Shown here: positions 8,494 through 17,930 of the stretch, piece after piece
How the letters are laid out: each line of letters begins with the position of its first letter
How positions within the stretch are numbered: the first letter of the stretch is position 1
Assembly: GCA_013823855.1 (NCBI GenBank)
Contig: PNMW01000031.1
Span: 1 to 63,046 of the forward strand
DNA from: Lysobacteraceae bacterium
GTDB lineage: Bacteria > Pseudomonadota > Gammaproteobacteria > Nevskiales > Nevskiaceae
Direction of reading: 5' to 3'
Length of the DNA stretch: 63,046 nucleotides
Notes under the pieces: model-generated
Seen by the model: the letters and a program-made list of their open reading frames with translations, nothing else
Told to the model about the DNA's origin: nothing
Database searches by the model: none
Position numbers and translations under genes: made by a program

Positions 8494-8883
8494 ATGCCCA
8501 TGTCCCGCACCATCATCAAGACCGACGACGCCCCTGCCGCGATCGGGACCTACTCGCAGGCCGTCAAGTGCGGCAACACGGTCTACCTGTCGGGCCAGAT
8601 TCCACTCGATCCGACGACCATGACCCTGGTCAACGCGACGATCGAGGACGAGATCCATCAGGTGTTCAGGAACCTGCGCGCGGTGGCGACCGCGGCCGGC
8701 GGCGGTCTGGGCGATTTCGCCAAGCTCAACGTCTTCCTGACCGATCTGGCTCACTTCGCCAAGGTCAACGAGATCATGGCGACCTACTTCGCCGAGCCGT
8801 ATCCGGCACGCGCCGCGATCGGTGTCGCCAGCCTGCCGCGCGGCGCCCGCGTCGAGGCGGACGCGGTGATGGTCATCGACTGA
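8494..8883 (+). CDS. ridA: RidA family reactive intermediate/imine deaminase
   Basis: The 129-residue product is a YjgF/YER057c/UK114 (RidA) protein that hydrolyses reactive enamines and imines such as 2-aminoacrylate. It shows [13 protein letters not shown] near the N-terminus, [11 protein letters not shown], a conserved asparagine in [14 protein letters not shown] and the closing [24 protein letters not shown] with the arginine that binds the substrate carboxylate. It lies between spoT and recG, its usual place in many Proteobacteria. Translation may start at 8494 or at the in-frame ATG at 8500. Confidence 0.94.
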   Translation: MPMSRTIIKTDDAPAAIGTYSQAVKCGNTVYLSGQIPLDPTTMTLVNATIEDEIHQVFRNLRAVATAAGGGLGDFAKLNVFLTDLAHFAKVNEIMATYFAEPYPARAAIGVASLPRGARVEADAVMVID

Positions 8884-8908
8884 CTGCACCACGTCCGGCC
8901 CTGCCGCG

Positions 8909-11011
8909 ATGACCGAAGCCCGCAGCAGGACCTCCAGGTCCGGACCCAAGCCGGCGCTGACGCTCGATACCGAACTGACCTTCCTGAAAGGCGCCGGACC
9001 GGCGGTCGCGTCACGGCTCAAGCCGCTCGGGCTGGAGCGGGTCCGCGACCTGCTGCTGCATCTGCCGATCCGCTACGAAGATCGCCGCCGGATCGTGCCG
9101 ATCGATGAGGTGGCCCACGGCATCGAGGCGCTGGTCTGCGGCAAGATCGTGTCCGCCGAAGTGCGCTTCGGAGCCAAGCGCTGGCTGCGCGTAGTGGTCG
9201 ACGACGGCCGCGGCAGCCTGGTGTTGCGCTTCTTCCACTTCAACGAGGCGCAGAAGGCAGCGATGACCGAGGGTCGCTGGCTGCGCGCCTTCGGCGGCGT
9301 ACGCGTCACGCCGAGTGGTCCGGAAATCGTCCACCCGGAATACCGGATCGCCGATTCGGCGCTGGAACTGCCACCGGAAACGCGGCTGACGCCGATCTAC
9401 GGTCTGGCGACCGGCATCACCCAGACGCGGATCCGGGCGCTGATCCAGCAGGCGCTGGCGGCGGCGCAGCTTGATGCCGATTACAAGGCCGATTTACCCG
9501 GTCTCGGCGGCCCGGCGACGCTCGATGCGCTACGCACCCTGCACGAGCCGGATGGCCGCGACCTAGGCGACCTGCTGCTCGACCGCCACCCTTCGCAGAT
9601 ACGTCTGGTTCGCGAGGAACTGCTGGCCCACCAGCTGTGCATGCGGCTGCTGCGCAAGCAGACCAAGGCTGCGCCGGGCGCGCGTATCGACGCCGTGCTG
9701 CCGGCTGCGGCGAAGCTGCAGGAAAAGCTGCCGTTCGCGATGACCGGCGCGCAGCGGCGGGTGATTTCCGACGTCGCCCATGATTTGGCCGCCGGCAAGC
9801 CGATGCTGCGGCTGATCCAGGGCGATGTCGGCTCCGGCAAGACCGTGGTCGCCGCTGCCGCCATGCTGGGTGCTGCGCTCAGCGGCCTGCAATCGGTGCT
9901 GATGGCGCCGACCGAACTGCTGGTCGAGCAGCACGCCCGGACCCTGAACGGCTGGCTGGCGCCGCTTGGCGTCGAGGTCGGCCTGTTGATCGGCAAGATG
10001 AAGAAATCCGAGCGCGATGACGCCCTTCGCCGTGCCGCGACCGGTACTACGCCGGTCTGGGTCGGCACCCACGCGCTGTTTCAGGGCGACATGAAGCTGA
10101 AGAAACTCGGCCTGATCGTCGTCGATGAGCAGCACCGCTTCGGCGTCGGCCAGCGGCTGGCGCTGCGCGACAAGGGCCCGGCCGGCGTCACGCCACATCA
10201 GCTGATCATGTCGGCCACGCCCATCCCGCGCACCCTGGCGCAGACCGTCTACGCCGATCTCGATGTCTCGGTGATCGACGAACTACCGCCGGGTCGCACG
10301 CCGGTGCAGACCGTGGTGCTGTCCAACGAACGCCGCTTCGACGTGCTGGCGCGGATCGGCGAGGCCTGCCGGCAGGGGCGTCAGGCCTACTGGGTCTGCA
10401 CCCTGATCGAGGAGAACACCGAGCTGCAGGCGCAGGCCGCCGAGGAAACCTACCGTCAGCTGCGCGAGGAACTGCCGGAGCTGAAGGTCGGCCTGGTTCA
10501 CGGCCGGCTCAAGGCGGCCGAGAAGGAAGCGCAGATGCGCGCCTTCCAGAGCGGCGCCACGCAATTGCTGGTCGCCACCACGGTGATCGAGGTCGGCGTC
10601 GACGTGCCGAACGCCAGCATCATGATCATCGACAACGCCGAGCGGCTCGGGCTGTCGCAGCTGCACCAGCTCCGAGGCCGCGTCGGCCGCGGCGCCATCG
10701 CCAGCCAGTGCCTGCTGATGTACCAGGGGCCGCTCGGCGAAGGTTCGAAGGCGCGGCTGGAGGTGATGCGCACCACCCACGACGGCTTCGTGATCGCCCA
10801 GAAGGATCTCGAACTCAGAGGCCCCGGCGAACTGCTCGGCCGCCGCCAGACCGGCCTGGTCGGCATGAAGATCGCCGATCCGGTGCGCGATTCCGCCCTG
10901 ATCGGCGGCCTGCAGAAGCTGGCCGACGACTGGTGGCTGAAAGCGCCGAAAGACGCCCGCCGGCTGATCAGCCGCTGGATCGGCGATGCCGATCGCTACG
11001 CGCAGGTCTGA
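8909..11011 (+). CDS. recG: ATP-dependent DNA helicase RecG
   Basis: RecG is a branch-migrating superfamily 2 helicase that processes stalled forks and recombination intermediates. The 700-residue product has the wedge/OB domain first (LLLHLPIRYEDRR), then Walker A GDVGSGKTVVAAAAML near residue 307, the DEQH box VVDEQHRFGVGQR, SATPIPRTLAQT, and the second helicase domain with VATTVIEVGVDVPNASIMIIDNAERLGLSQLHQLRGRVGR. The C-terminal DLELRGPGELLGRRQTG is typical of RecG. Length is normal. It follows ridA by 25 bases. Confidence 0.97.
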   Translation: MTEARSRTSRSGPKPALTLDTELTFLKGAGPAVASRLKPLGLERVRDLLLHLPIRYEDRRRIVPIDEVAHGIEALVCGKIVSAEVRFGAKRWLRVVVDDGRGSLVLRFFHFNEAQKAAMTEGRWLRAFGGVRVTPSGPEIVHPEYRIADSALELPPETRLTPIYGLATGITQTRIRALIQQALAAAQLDADYKADLPGLGGPATLDALRTLHEPDGRDLGDLLLDRHPSQIRLVREELLAHQLCMRLLRKQTKAAPGARIDAVLPAAAKLQEKLPFAMTGAQRRVISDVAHDLAAGKPMLRLIQGDVGSGKTVVAAAAMLGAALSGLQSVLMAPTELLVEQHARTLNGWLAPLGVEVGLLIGKMKKSERDDALRRAATGTTPVWVGTHALFQGDMKLKKLGLIVVDEQHRFGVGQRLALRDKGPAGVTPHQLIMSATPIPRTLAQTVYADLDVSVIDELPPGRTPVQTVVLSNERRFDVLARIGEACRQGRQAYWVCTLIEENTELQAQAAEETYRQLREELPELKVGLVHGRLKAAEKEAQMRAFQSGATQLLVATTVIEVGVDVPNASIMIIDNAERLGLSQLHQLRGRVGRGAIASQCLLMYQGPLGEGSKARLEVMRTTHDGFVIAQKDLELRGPGELLGRRQTGLVGMKIADPVRDSALIGGLQKLADDWWLKAPKDARRLISRWIGDADRYAQV

Positions 11012-11047
11012 CCGCGACCCCGCGTCCGCCGCTGGCACAATGCGCCG

Positions 11048-11491
11048 ATGAAAGCCCTGATTCCGATGCTGCTGGCGCTGGCCGCCGGTGCCGTGCTGCC
11101 CTTGCAGGCCGGCCTCAACGGCCAGCTGCGCGGCCATCTCGGTAGCCCGTTCGTCGCGGCCCTGGTGTCGTTCTCGGCCGGCACCCTGCTGCTGCTGGCG
11201 ATCGTCCTGGCGCTGCGCACGCCGTGGCCGGCGAACCCGGCGGCGGTACCGGGGTGGCTGTGGGGCATCGGCGGCGCCTTGGGCGTGGGCTATCTGATCA
11301 TGAGCATCGTGCTGCCACCGGTGCTCGGCGTGGCGCTGACCTTCGGGCTGATCGTCGCCGGCCAGCTGACCTTGTCCCTGACGCTCGACCACTTCGGCCT
11401 GCTCGGCTTTGCCCAGCATGCGATCAATCCCTGGCGGGTATTGGGCGCCGCGCTGATCGTCGCCGGCGTGGTGCTGATCCGGAAGTTCTGA
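11048..11491 (+). CDS. DMT-superfamily YdcZ-type (DUF606) inner-membrane protein
   Basis: This small membrane protein of 147 residues has about five hydrophobic segments. It matches the YdcZ/DUF606 branch of the drug/metabolite transporter superfamily: an N-terminal LQAGLNGQLR segment, a middle VSFSAGTLLLL helix and the C-terminal GFAQHAINPWRVLGAALIVAGVVLIRKF. The substrate is not known for most members. It is separated from ubiA by only three bases, so the two are probably co-transcribed. Confidence 0.85.
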   Translation: MKALIPMLLALAAGAVLPLQAGLNGQLRGHLGSPFVAALVSFSAGTLLLLAIVLALRTPWPANPAAVPGWLWGIGGALGVGYLIMSIVLPPVLGVALTFGLIVAGQLTLSLTLDHFGLLGFAQHAINPWRVLGAALIVAGVVLIRKF

Positions 11492-11494
11492 ACG

Positions 11495-12364
11495 ATGGCG
11501 ATCACGCGGGACCGGCTGAGGGCGTACGCCCAGCTGATGCGACTGGACAAGCCGGTCGGCACTTGCCTGCTGCTCTGGCCGACCTTGTGGGCACTGTGGT
11601 TTGCCGCCGGCGGGCCGCCGCCGCTCGGCATCCTGGCGATCTTCGTGGCCGGTACCTTCCTGATGCGCAGCGCCGGCTGCGTGATCAACGACTTCGCCGA
11701 TCGCCGGGTCGACGGCCATGTCGAACGCACCCGGGGCCGGCCGCTGGCCAGCGGCCGGGCGACGCCGAAGGAAGCCCTGATCCTGTTCATCGTGCTGGCG
11801 CTGGTCGCGCTGGCGATCGCCTGGCCGCTGAATGCAGCGGCGCTGCGGCTGTCGGTGCCGGCGGTGGTGATCGCCGCCAGCTATCCGTTCGCCAAGCGTT
11901 TCCACGCGCTGCCGCAGGCCCACCTCGGCATCGCCTTCTCGTGGGGGATACCGATGGCGTTCGCGGCGGTCGGTGGTCGCGTCGACTGGCCGATGGCCGC
12001 CGTGCTGATGGCGGCGAACCTGTGCTGGACGATCGCCTACGACACGCTGTACGCGATGGTCGATCGCGACGACGACCTGAAGATCGGCGTGAAATCGAGC
12101 GCCATCCTGTTCGGCCGTGCCGATCTGCTGATCATCGGTCTGCTGCACGGCAGCGCACTGGCGCTGCTAGCCTTCGCCGGGTGGCGGGTCGGTCTGGGTG
12201 CGCTGTACTGGCTGGGGCTTGGCGTCGCGGCGAGTTTCGCGGCCCACCAGCTGTGGCGGGCGCGGCACCGCGATCGCGCCGCCTGCTTCGCGGCATTTCT
12301 CGGCAACAACCGCCTCGGCGCCGTCGTGTTCCTGGGCCTCGCGATGTCGTTGCCGCCGTTCTGA
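11495..12364 (+). CDS. ubiA: 4-hydroxybenzoate polyprenyltransferase
   Basis: UbiA attaches the polyprenyl side chain to 4-hydroxybenzoate in ubiquinone synthesis and is an integral inner-membrane enzyme. The 289-residue product has YAQLMRLDKPVGTCLLLWPTLWALW at the N-terminus. It has both Mg-prenyl-diphosphate motifs: NDFADRRVDGHVERTRGRPLASG near residue 65 and DTLYAMVDRDDDLKIGVKSSA near residue 185. Length and helix pattern are normal. Its ubiquinone product fits the aerobic respiratory genes further along. Confidence 0.95.
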   Translation: MAITRDRLRAYAQLMRLDKPVGTCLLLWPTLWALWFAAGGPPPLGILAIFVAGTFLMRSAGCVINDFADRRVDGHVERTRGRPLASGRATPKEALILFIVLALVALAIAWPLNAAALRLSVPAVVIAASYPFAKRFHALPQAHLGIAFSWGIPMAFAAVGGRVDWPMAAVLMAANLCWTIAYDTLYAMVDRDDDLKIGVKSSAILFGRADLLIIGLLHGSALALLAFAGWRVGLGALYWLGLGVAASFAAHQLWRARHRDRAACFAAFLGNNRLGAVVFLGLAMSLPPF

Positions 12365-12378
12365 ACCGGAGATTCGCA

Positions 12379-13254
12379 ATGTCCCGATGGCTGATGCTGC
12401 TTCTCACCGCGGGCCTGATCGCGCCCGCCATGAGCCTTGCGGAGGGGAGCGCGGGCGGCGAGCGCGCCGTGGTCTACACACCGGCCGACTGGCCGAAGGC
12501 GCTGTCCGGCGATCTGATCGTGCCGGACGGTGCCGCGCCGCCCGGCGGCCGGCCGGCGGTCGTCGTGCTGCATGGCGGCGCCTGGCACAAGGGTGATCGC
12601 GGTAACAGCCGCAACATGGCGCGCCGGCTGGCCGACAACGGCTTTGTCGCGCTGGCGATCGACTACCGGCTGGTGCCGGACGCGATCTATCCGGCGCAGG
12701 TGCTCGACGTGCAGCAGGCGATTCGCTGGCTGCGTGCCAACGCGACGCCGCTGGCGATCAATCCGGCTCGGATCGCGCTCTGGGGTTCGTCGGCCGGTGC
12801 CCACCTCGCGGCACTGACCGCGTCGCTGAGCCCGGGCGACCGTCTGTTCGACCCGGAAGCGCGCGTGCAGGCGGTGGTCGGTGGCGGCACGCCGACCGAT
12901 TTCCGTGATGGCGGCGGTGGCAACGGCTCGCTGGCCCGCTTCCTCGGCGAGCGCTGGCATCAAGGCTCGACGGTGTTCGTCGAGGCTTCGCCGATCGCCC
13001 ACGCCTCGGCAGACGATCCGCCGGTATTCCTGTTCCATGGCGATGCCGATCGCATCGTGCCGGTCAGTCAGGCGACGGCGTACCGCGATGCGCTGACCGC
13101 CGCCGGCGTGCCGAACACCTTGGTGCAGGTGCCGGGCGGCGGGCATGCGCTGGGTGCCGCCGGCAAGCCGGTGATCGAGCAGGGCATCGCCTTCCTGCAA
13201 CAGCAGCTGGCGCGCAGCCCTGCGCCTGAATCCCGATCGCCGAGCGGGCCGTAA
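12379..13254 (+). CDS. Secreted alpha/beta hydrolase (BD-FAE/esterase-lipase type), copy 1
   Basis: The product of 291 residues has a signal peptide (about residues 1-20, MSRWLMLLLTAGLIAPAMSL). It carries an esterase core with the oxyanion motif VVLHGGAWHKGDRG, DYRLVPDAIYPAQVLDVQQAIRWLR, the nucleophile elbow WGSSAGAHLAAL, an acid region FLFHGDADRIVP and the catalytic histidine in GGGHALG. This is the HGG/GDSAG-type carboxylesterase family acting on small esters, with substrate unknown. The start at 12379 follows the ubiA stop by 14 bases and has GGAG upstream. The next gene is a clear paralogue. Confidence 0.85.
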   Translation: MSRWLMLLLTAGLIAPAMSLAEGSAGGERAVVYTPADWPKALSGDLIVPDGAAPPGGRPAVVVLHGGAWHKGDRGNSRNMARRLADNGFVALAIDYRLVPDAIYPAQVLDVQQAIRWLRANATPLAINPARIALWGSSAGAHLAALTASLSPGDRLFDPEARVQAVVGGGTPTDFRDGGGGNGSLARFLGERWHQGSTVFVEASPIAHASADDPPVFLFHGDADRIVPVSQATAYRDALTAAGVPNTLVQVPGGGHALGAAGKPVIEQGIAFLQQQLARSPAPESRSPSGP

Positions 13255-13287
13255 TCGACGGCGTACCCTGACCAACGCCCCGCACCG

Positions 13288-14166
13288 ATGATGCTGAGAC
13301 TGTTGTCCGCTACCTTGCTGCCTGTTGCCGTCCTGACCAGCGGCTGCGCCCGTCATCTCGGCAAGCCGGACGGCGCCGTGTCGCCGCGCCTGAAGCTGGA
13401 CTGGACGGTGCAGCGCGATCTGCGCTTCACGCCGGCCGACTGGCCGAAGCCGCTGCTCGCCGATCTGTACACACCGACCGGCACGGCGCCTGCCAATGGC
13501 TGGCCGGCGGTGGTGATGATCCATGGTGGCGGCTGGTCGAGCGGCGATCGCGAACAGGTCGAGGGCATTGCCCGGCGTGTCGCGGCGCGCGGCTATGTGA
13601 CTCTGAACATCACCTATCGCCTGGCGCCGGACGCGATCTTTCCGGCGCCGGTCATCGACGCGCAGCAGGCGGTGCGCTGGCTGCGCGGCCACGCCGTCGA
13701 CCATCGCGTCGACCCGCAGCGCATCGGCGCCTGGGGCTATTCGGCCGGTGCCCATCTGGCGGCGATGCTGGGCGGCCTGAGCCCCGGTGATCGGCTGTAC
13801 CAGCCGGGGGCCGAGGTGAAAGCCGTGGTGGCCGGCGGCATTCCGTCGGACCTGCGCAAGTTCCACGGCGGCAGCATCGTGCCGAAGTTTCTCGGCGAGC
13901 GCTGGTCGGAAAACTCGGTGGCGTTCCGCGAGTCGTCGCCCGCTGCTTATGTGACGCCGGGCGACCCGCCGGTGTTCCTCTATCACGGCGGCTGGGACCA
14001 GCTGGTGCCGTTCGATCAGGCCAGCGACTACAAGGTGGCGCTCGACGCCGCTGGCGTGCCGAACGAGCTGTACGAACTGCGCGGCCTCGGCCACATCACG
14101 GCGTTCCTGATGGACGGCGAAGCGGTGCAGCGCGGCCTCGATTTTCTCGACCGCCACCTGCGCTGA
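13288..14166 (+). CDS. Alpha/beta hydrolase lipoprotein, copy 2
   Basis: The 292-residue product aligns along its length with the preceding gene. Shared blocks include TPADWPK, HGG-W--GDR, RLAPDAIFPAPVIDAQQAVRWLR, AWGYSAGAHLAAM, SPGDRLY, FLGERW and DPPVFLYHGG. Its N-terminus carries a lipobox LTSGC (cysteine near residue 21), so it is probably a lipoprotein, whereas copy 1 has an ordinary signal peptide. The nucleophile serine, the aspartate (GGWDQLVP) and the histidine (GLGHITA) are present. The pair reflects a tandem duplication that then diverged in its membrane anchoring. Substrate unknown. Confidence 0.85.
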   Translation: MMLRLLSATLLPVAVLTSGCARHLGKPDGAVSPRLKLDWTVQRDLRFTPADWPKPLLADLYTPTGTAPANGWPAVVMIHGGGWSSGDREQVEGIARRVAARGYVTLNITYRLAPDAIFPAPVIDAQQAVRWLRGHAVDHRVDPQRIGAWGYSAGAHLAAMLGGLSPGDRLYQPGAEVKAVVAGGIPSDLRKFHGGSIVPKFLGERWSENSVAFRESSPAAYVTPGDPPVFLYHGGWDQLVPFDQASDYKVALDAAGVPNELYELRGLGHITAFLMDGEAVQRGLDFLDRHLR

Positions 14167-14173
14167 TCGTCCA

Positions 14174-14860
14174 TCACGGTACCCGCGCCGCGACCCAGAC
14201 CTCGATCCGCGCCGCGCCGGCGTCGCGTGCCGCGCGGGCGAGGTCGTCGACGGTGCTGCCAGTGGTCATCACATCGTCGATCAGCGCGACATGCCGACCG
14301 GCGACCTTCGGCCCGACGGCGAACGCCTTCCGCACTTCCCGGCGTCGTTCCCGCGCCTGCTTGCCGATCTGGTCGGCGGTGGCGCGGACCCGGACGGCAC
14401 TTTTCCAGTCGATCTCGATCGCCAGCCGCCGGGTGATGCCGCGCGCCAGTTCCAGCGCCTGGTTGTAGCCGCGGCTGCGCAGCCTTGACGGATGCAGCGG
14501 CACCGGGATCAGCAGATCCGGCAGCGGCGTGGGACGGTTGGCGGCCAGCTGGGCGAGTTCGGCGCCGAGCCAGCGCGACTGCCGGAACTGGGCGTGGTAC
14601 TTGAGCCCGGCGATCGCCTGGGCGATCGGCGCTTCGTAGCGGAACGCCGCCAGCGTGGTGTCGAAATGCGGCGGATCGGCGGCACAGTGGGCGCAGACAT
14701 GGGCGTCGGCGCTGCGCAGCGGCAAGGCGCAGACCGGGCAGGCGATGCGGTTCCACGGCAGGCCGGCGCGGCAGCCGGCGCAGACCGTGCCCGGCGCGGC
14801 CTCGCCAGCGCAGATCAGACAGGCCGACGGAATGATCCAGCGCCGCAGCAGATCGATCAT
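14174..14860 (-). CDS. comF: ComF family protein (phosphoribosyltransferase-like)
   Basis: The 228-residue product has an N-terminal zinc-finger-like region with paired cysteines (CLIC...CAGC, CPVC...CAHC). A type I phosphoribosyltransferase fold follows, with [24 protein letters not shown] and the PRPP loop [20 protein letters not shown]. ComF proteins act in DNA uptake in naturally competent species and are otherwise linked to DNA metabolism. The start at 14860 is chosen because MIDLLRRW is the family N-terminus. Its first codon overlaps the BirA operator of the divergent bio operon, so biotin status may affect comF too. Confidence 0.9.
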   Translation of the reverse strand: MIDLLRRWIIPSACLICAGEAAPGTVCAGCRAGLPWNRIACPVCALPLRSADAHVCAHCAADPPHFDTTLAAFRYEAPIAQAIAGLKYHAQFRQSRWLGAELAQLAANRPTPLPDLLIPVPLHPSRLRSRGYNQALELARGITRRLAIEIDWKSAVRVRATADQIGKQARERRREVRKAFAVGPKVAGRHVALIDDVMTTGSTVDDLARAARDAGAARIEVWVAARVP

Positions 14861-14891
14861 GTCAACCGTACGGCGGCGTACATGGTTGACA
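14860..14891. promoter_or_regulatory. BirA (biotin repressor) operator between comF and bioB
   Basis: The site reads TGTCAACC, a 16-base spacer, then GGTTGACA, with perfectly matching 8-base arms. This is the half-site form of proteobacterial BirA operators (TGTnAACC/GGTTnACA). It lies 55 bases before the bioB start, as expected for repression by biotinoyl-AMP-loaded BirA. Confidence 0.88.
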
Positions 14892-14945
14892 GCATCCGGG
14901 TGCGCCCCGAACACTGATGCACGTCCCCGTTCCCGGAATCGCCCC

Positions 14946-16025
14946 ATGTCGCTTGCCACCGCGCCGTCCAGCCTCCGCTCCACCCCGGTCGACGACCGCC
15001 GCCACGACTGGACGCACGACGAGGTCGCAGCCCTGTTCACGCTGCCGTTCAACGATCTGCTGTTCCGTGCGCAGTCGGTTCATCGCACGCATTTCGATGC
15101 CAATGCCGTGCAGTTGTCCACCCTGCTGTCGATCAAGACCGGCGCCTGCCCGGAAGACTGCGCGTACTGCCCGCAGAGCGCGCGCTTCGACACCGGGCTG
15201 AAGGCTGAAAAGCTGATGCCGCTGGCCGAGGTCGTGAAGGCCGCCGAAGACGCCAAGGCCAACGGCGCGACCCGCTTCTGCATGGGTGCGGCCTGGCGGT
15301 CGCCGAAGGACAAGGACATCGAAAAGGTGTCGGAAATGGTCCGTGAAGTGAAAGCGCTGGGGCTGGAAACCTGCGTCACCCTGGGCATGCTCGAAGCGCG
15401 GCAGGCCCAGGCGCTGAAGGCGGCCGGCCTCGACTACTACAACCACAATCTCGACACCTCGCCGGAGTTCTACGGCGAGATCATCAGCACCCGCACCTAC
15501 GAAGACCGCCTGGAAACGCTGGCCAACGTCCGCGACGCCGGCGTCAAGGTGTGCTGCGGCGGCATCGTCGGCATGGGCGAGTCGGACGGCGATCGCGTCG
15601 AATTCCTGCGCGCGCTGGCCAACCTGCCGCAGCACCCGGAATCGGTCCCGATCAACGAGCTGGTCGCGGTCAAGGGCACGCCGCTGGCCGATGCGCCGCC
15701 GCTCGACCCGCTGGATTTCGTGCGCACCATCGCGGTCGCCCGCGTGCTGATGCCGCAAAGCTACGTGCGGCTGTCGGCCGGCCGTACCGAGATGTCCGAT
15801 GAAACCCAGGCGCTGTGCTTCTTTGCCGGCGCCAACTCGATCTTCTACGGCGAGCGCCTGCTGACCACGACCAACCCGCAGAACGAGCTCGACCGTGCGC
15901 TGTTCGCCAAGCTCGGCATCCACAACGATATCCGGGTCGATGGCGGCGCGAAGCGGGTCGATGAAACTGCCTGCGCGGCTCCGGTCGCCGCCGAAGCCTG
16001 CGGCGCGCAGGCATCCTGCTGCTGA
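14946..16025 (+). CDS. bioB: Biotin synthase
   Basis: BioB is the radical-SAM enzyme that inserts sulfur into dethiobiotin. The 359-residue product has the cluster motif CPEDCAYC (C68, C72, C75). It also has [43 protein letters not shown] and [10 protein letters not shown], which include ligands of the second [2Fe-2S] cluster that serves as sulfur donor. The cysteine-rich tail is common in the family and not essential to the fold. The start at 14946 lies downstream of the BirA operator, and the stop overlaps bioF by one base (TGATG). Confidence 0.97.
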   Translation: MSLATAPSSLRSTPVDDRRHDWTHDEVAALFTLPFNDLLFRAQSVHRTHFDANAVQLSTLLSIKTGACPEDCAYCPQSARFDTGLKAEKLMPLAEVVKAAEDAKANGATRFCMGAAWRSPKDKDIEKVSEMVREVKALGLETCVTLGMLEARQAQALKAAGLDYYNHNLDTSPEFYGEIISTRTYEDRLETLANVRDAGVKVCCGGIVGMGESDGDRVEFLRALANLPQHPESVPINELVAVKGTPLADAPPLDPLDFVRTIAVARVLMPQSYVRLSAGRTEMSDETQALCFFAGANSIFYGERLLTTTNPQNELDRALFAKLGIHNDIRVDGGAKRVDETACAAPVAAEACGAQASCC

Positions 16026-17218
16026 TGAATGCGCCGGCTGTCGGGCTGACGGCGACGGCTTCGCCGCTCGATGCCCGCCTGAATCGCGAACTCGAAGGCT
16101 TCCGGGCAGCTGATCTGTATCGCGCTCGGCGGGTCGTCGAGGGCGCTCACGGTATCGGGCTGGTCGTCGACGGCCGTGCCTGCATCAGCTTCTGCTCGAA
16201 CGATTACCTCGGGCTGGCCAGCGATCCGAGAGTTGCCGCCGCAGCGAAACGGGCCCTCGACCGTGCCGGCACCGGCAGCGGTGCGGCGGCGCTGGTGTCC
16301 GGCTACAACCGCGAGCACGCCCAGCTCGAAGAGGAACTGGCCGATTACACCGGCCGCGCCCGGGCGCTGCTGTTCACTTCCGGCTGGGCGGCGAATCTCG
16401 GCACCTTGCGGGCGCTGTTCGGAAAGTCCGATGCGCTGCTCTGCGACGAACTGAACCATGCCAGCCTGATCGATGGTGCGCGGCTGGCTGGCGCGCGGTA
16501 CGTCCGCGTGCCGCACGCCGATCTTGCTGGCTACGCTTCGGCACTCGATGACGCGAAGGCGCAGGGCGGGGAGGTCGGCATCGTCAGCGATTCGGTGTTC
16601 AGCATGGATGGCGACGAAGTCGACGTGCCGGCGCTGGCGGCGCTGGCCCGCCAGCGCGGCGCGACCCTGGTGGTCGACGATGCCCATGGCCTCGGCGTGA
16701 CCGACGGCGGCGCGATGGCGCTGGCCGATGTCTACATCGCGACCCTCGGCAAGAGCCTCGGCGCCGCCGGAGCCTTCGTCGCCGGCTCGGAGGCGCTGAT
16801 CGAATTCCTGATCCAGCGGGCCCGCACCTGGGTGTTCTCGACGGCGCCACCGCCGGCGATCGCGGCCGCCGCGCGCGCCGCGTTGCGGATCATCCGCAGC
16901 GAGCCGGAGCACCAGACGCGGCTGCAGGCCAACATCGCGCGCTTCCGTCGCGGCGTCGAGGCGCTGGGCAGCGGCTTGCCGTTCAGCCTGTCGCCGTCGA
17001 CCACGCCGATCCAGCCGCTGATCGTCGGCCCGGCCGGGCCGGCGGTGGTGCTGTCGCGGGCCTTGTTCGAGCGCGGCTACTGGGTGGCAGCGATCCGGCC
17101 GCCGACGGTCCCGGCTGGCACCTCGCGGCTGCGGGTGACCTTGTCGGCCGCGCACACCGAAGCCCAGATCGACGGCCTGGTTGCCGCGATCGCCGACGCG
17201 AGCCTGGGCGGGAGCTGA
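16025..17218 (+). CDS. bioF: 8-amino-7-oxononanoate synthase
   Basis: BioF is the PLP-dependent enzyme that condenses pimeloyl-thioester with alanine in biotin synthesis. The 397-residue product shows SFCSNDYLGLASDPRV, the GTGSGAAALVSGYN motif, LNHASLIDGARLAGA, VDDAHGLGV and the PLP lysine in TLGKSLGAAGAF near residue 240. The C-terminal RPPTVPAGTSRLRVTLSAAHTEAQID is typical. Its start overlaps the bioB stop, showing translational coupling in the bioBFD operon. Confidence 0.96.
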   Translation: MNAPAVGLTATASPLDARLNRELEGFRAADLYRARRVVEGAHGIGLVVDGRACISFCSNDYLGLASDPRVAAAAKRALDRAGTGSGAAALVSGYNREHAQLEEELADYTGRARALLFTSGWAANLGTLRALFGKSDALLCDELNHASLIDGARLAGARYVRVPHADLAGYASALDDAKAQGGEVGIVSDSVFSMDGDEVDVPALAALARQRGATLVVDDAHGLGVTDGGAMALADVYIATLGKSLGAAGAFVAGSEALIEFLIQRARTWVFSTAPPPAIAAAARAALRIIRSEPEHQTRLQANIARFRRGVEALGSGLPFSLSPSTTPIQPLIVGPAGPAVVLSRALFERGYWVAAIRPPTVPAGTSRLRVTLSAAHTEAQIDGLVAAIADASLGGS

Positions 17219-17222
17219 AGCG

Positions 17223-17912
17223 ATGGCGTCGACCATCCTCGTGACCGGCACCGATACCGGTGTCGGCAAGACCCAGGTGGCCGTGGCACTGGTCCATGCG
17301 CTGCGCGCCGAAGGGCTGCGGGTCGGCGTGATGAAGCCGGTAGCCAGCGGTTGCCAACGCAGCGCCGGCGGATTGCGCAATGACGATGCCCAAGCCTTGA
17401 TCGAGGCCTCCGGCCGGGATCTGCCGTACGCCGAAGTCAATCCCTATGCCTTCGAGCCGCCGATCGCACCGCATCTGGCTGCGCGCGCAGCGGGTGTGGC
17501 GATCGACCCTGCGGTGCTGGACGCCGCGTACCGGCGCCTGGCAGCCGATTGCCAGGTGATGGTCGTCGAAGGTGCCGGCGGCTGGCGGGTGCCGCTGTCG
17601 GCGACGCTGAGTTTCGCCGACTGGGTTTCCGCGCACCGCTGGCCGGTGCTGCTGGTCGTCGGCCTCCGGCTCGGCTGCCTCAATCATGCGGCGCTCAGCG
17701 CCGATGCCATCGCCCAGCGGACGCCGCTGCTTGGCTGGATCGCCAATCGCCTGCCGCCGGAGCAGCCAGAGTGGGCGGCCAACGTCGACACCTTGCAGGA
17801 ACTGCTCGGCGCGCCGCCGCTGGCCTGCCTGGCGCCGGCGGATGGCGCCGGATCCCGGCTCGATCCGAATGTAATCAAGGCGCTGCTGAGCCGCGTGCAG
17901 GTTGCCGTCTAG
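17223..17912 (+). CDS. bioD: ATP-dependent dethiobiotin synthetase
   Basis: BioD closes the ureido ring of dethiobiotin with ATP and CO2. The 229-residue product begins with the P-loop LVTGTDTGVGKTQVAVALVHAL. It contains MKPVASGC, FEPPIAPHLAA, the glycine-rich MVVEGAGGWRVPL and VVGLRLGCLNHAALSADAI, which are all family hallmarks. It starts four bases after bioF. No bioC or bioH gene follows, so the pimeloyl-ACP steps are encoded elsewhere. Confidence 0.96.
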   Translation: MASTILVTGTDTGVGKTQVAVALVHALRAEGLRVGVMKPVASGCQRSAGGLRNDDAQALIEASGRDLPYAEVNPYAFEPPIAPHLAARAAGVAIDPAVLDAAYRRLAADCQVMVVEGAGGWRVPLSATLSFADWVSAHRWPVLLVVGLRLGCLNHAALSADAIAQRTPLLGWIANRLPPEQPEWAANVDTLQELLGAPPLACLAPADGAGSRLDPNVIKALLSRVQVAV

Positions 17913-17930
17913 AACAATATTCATCGGCTG

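Noticed and set aside
12037..14157. A 706-codon open frame on the minus strand opposite ubiA and both esterase genes.
   Set aside because: It runs antisense to three well-supported genes, has an arginine/histidine-rich shadow composition and no recognisable domain. Long antisense frames are common in GC-rich DNA.
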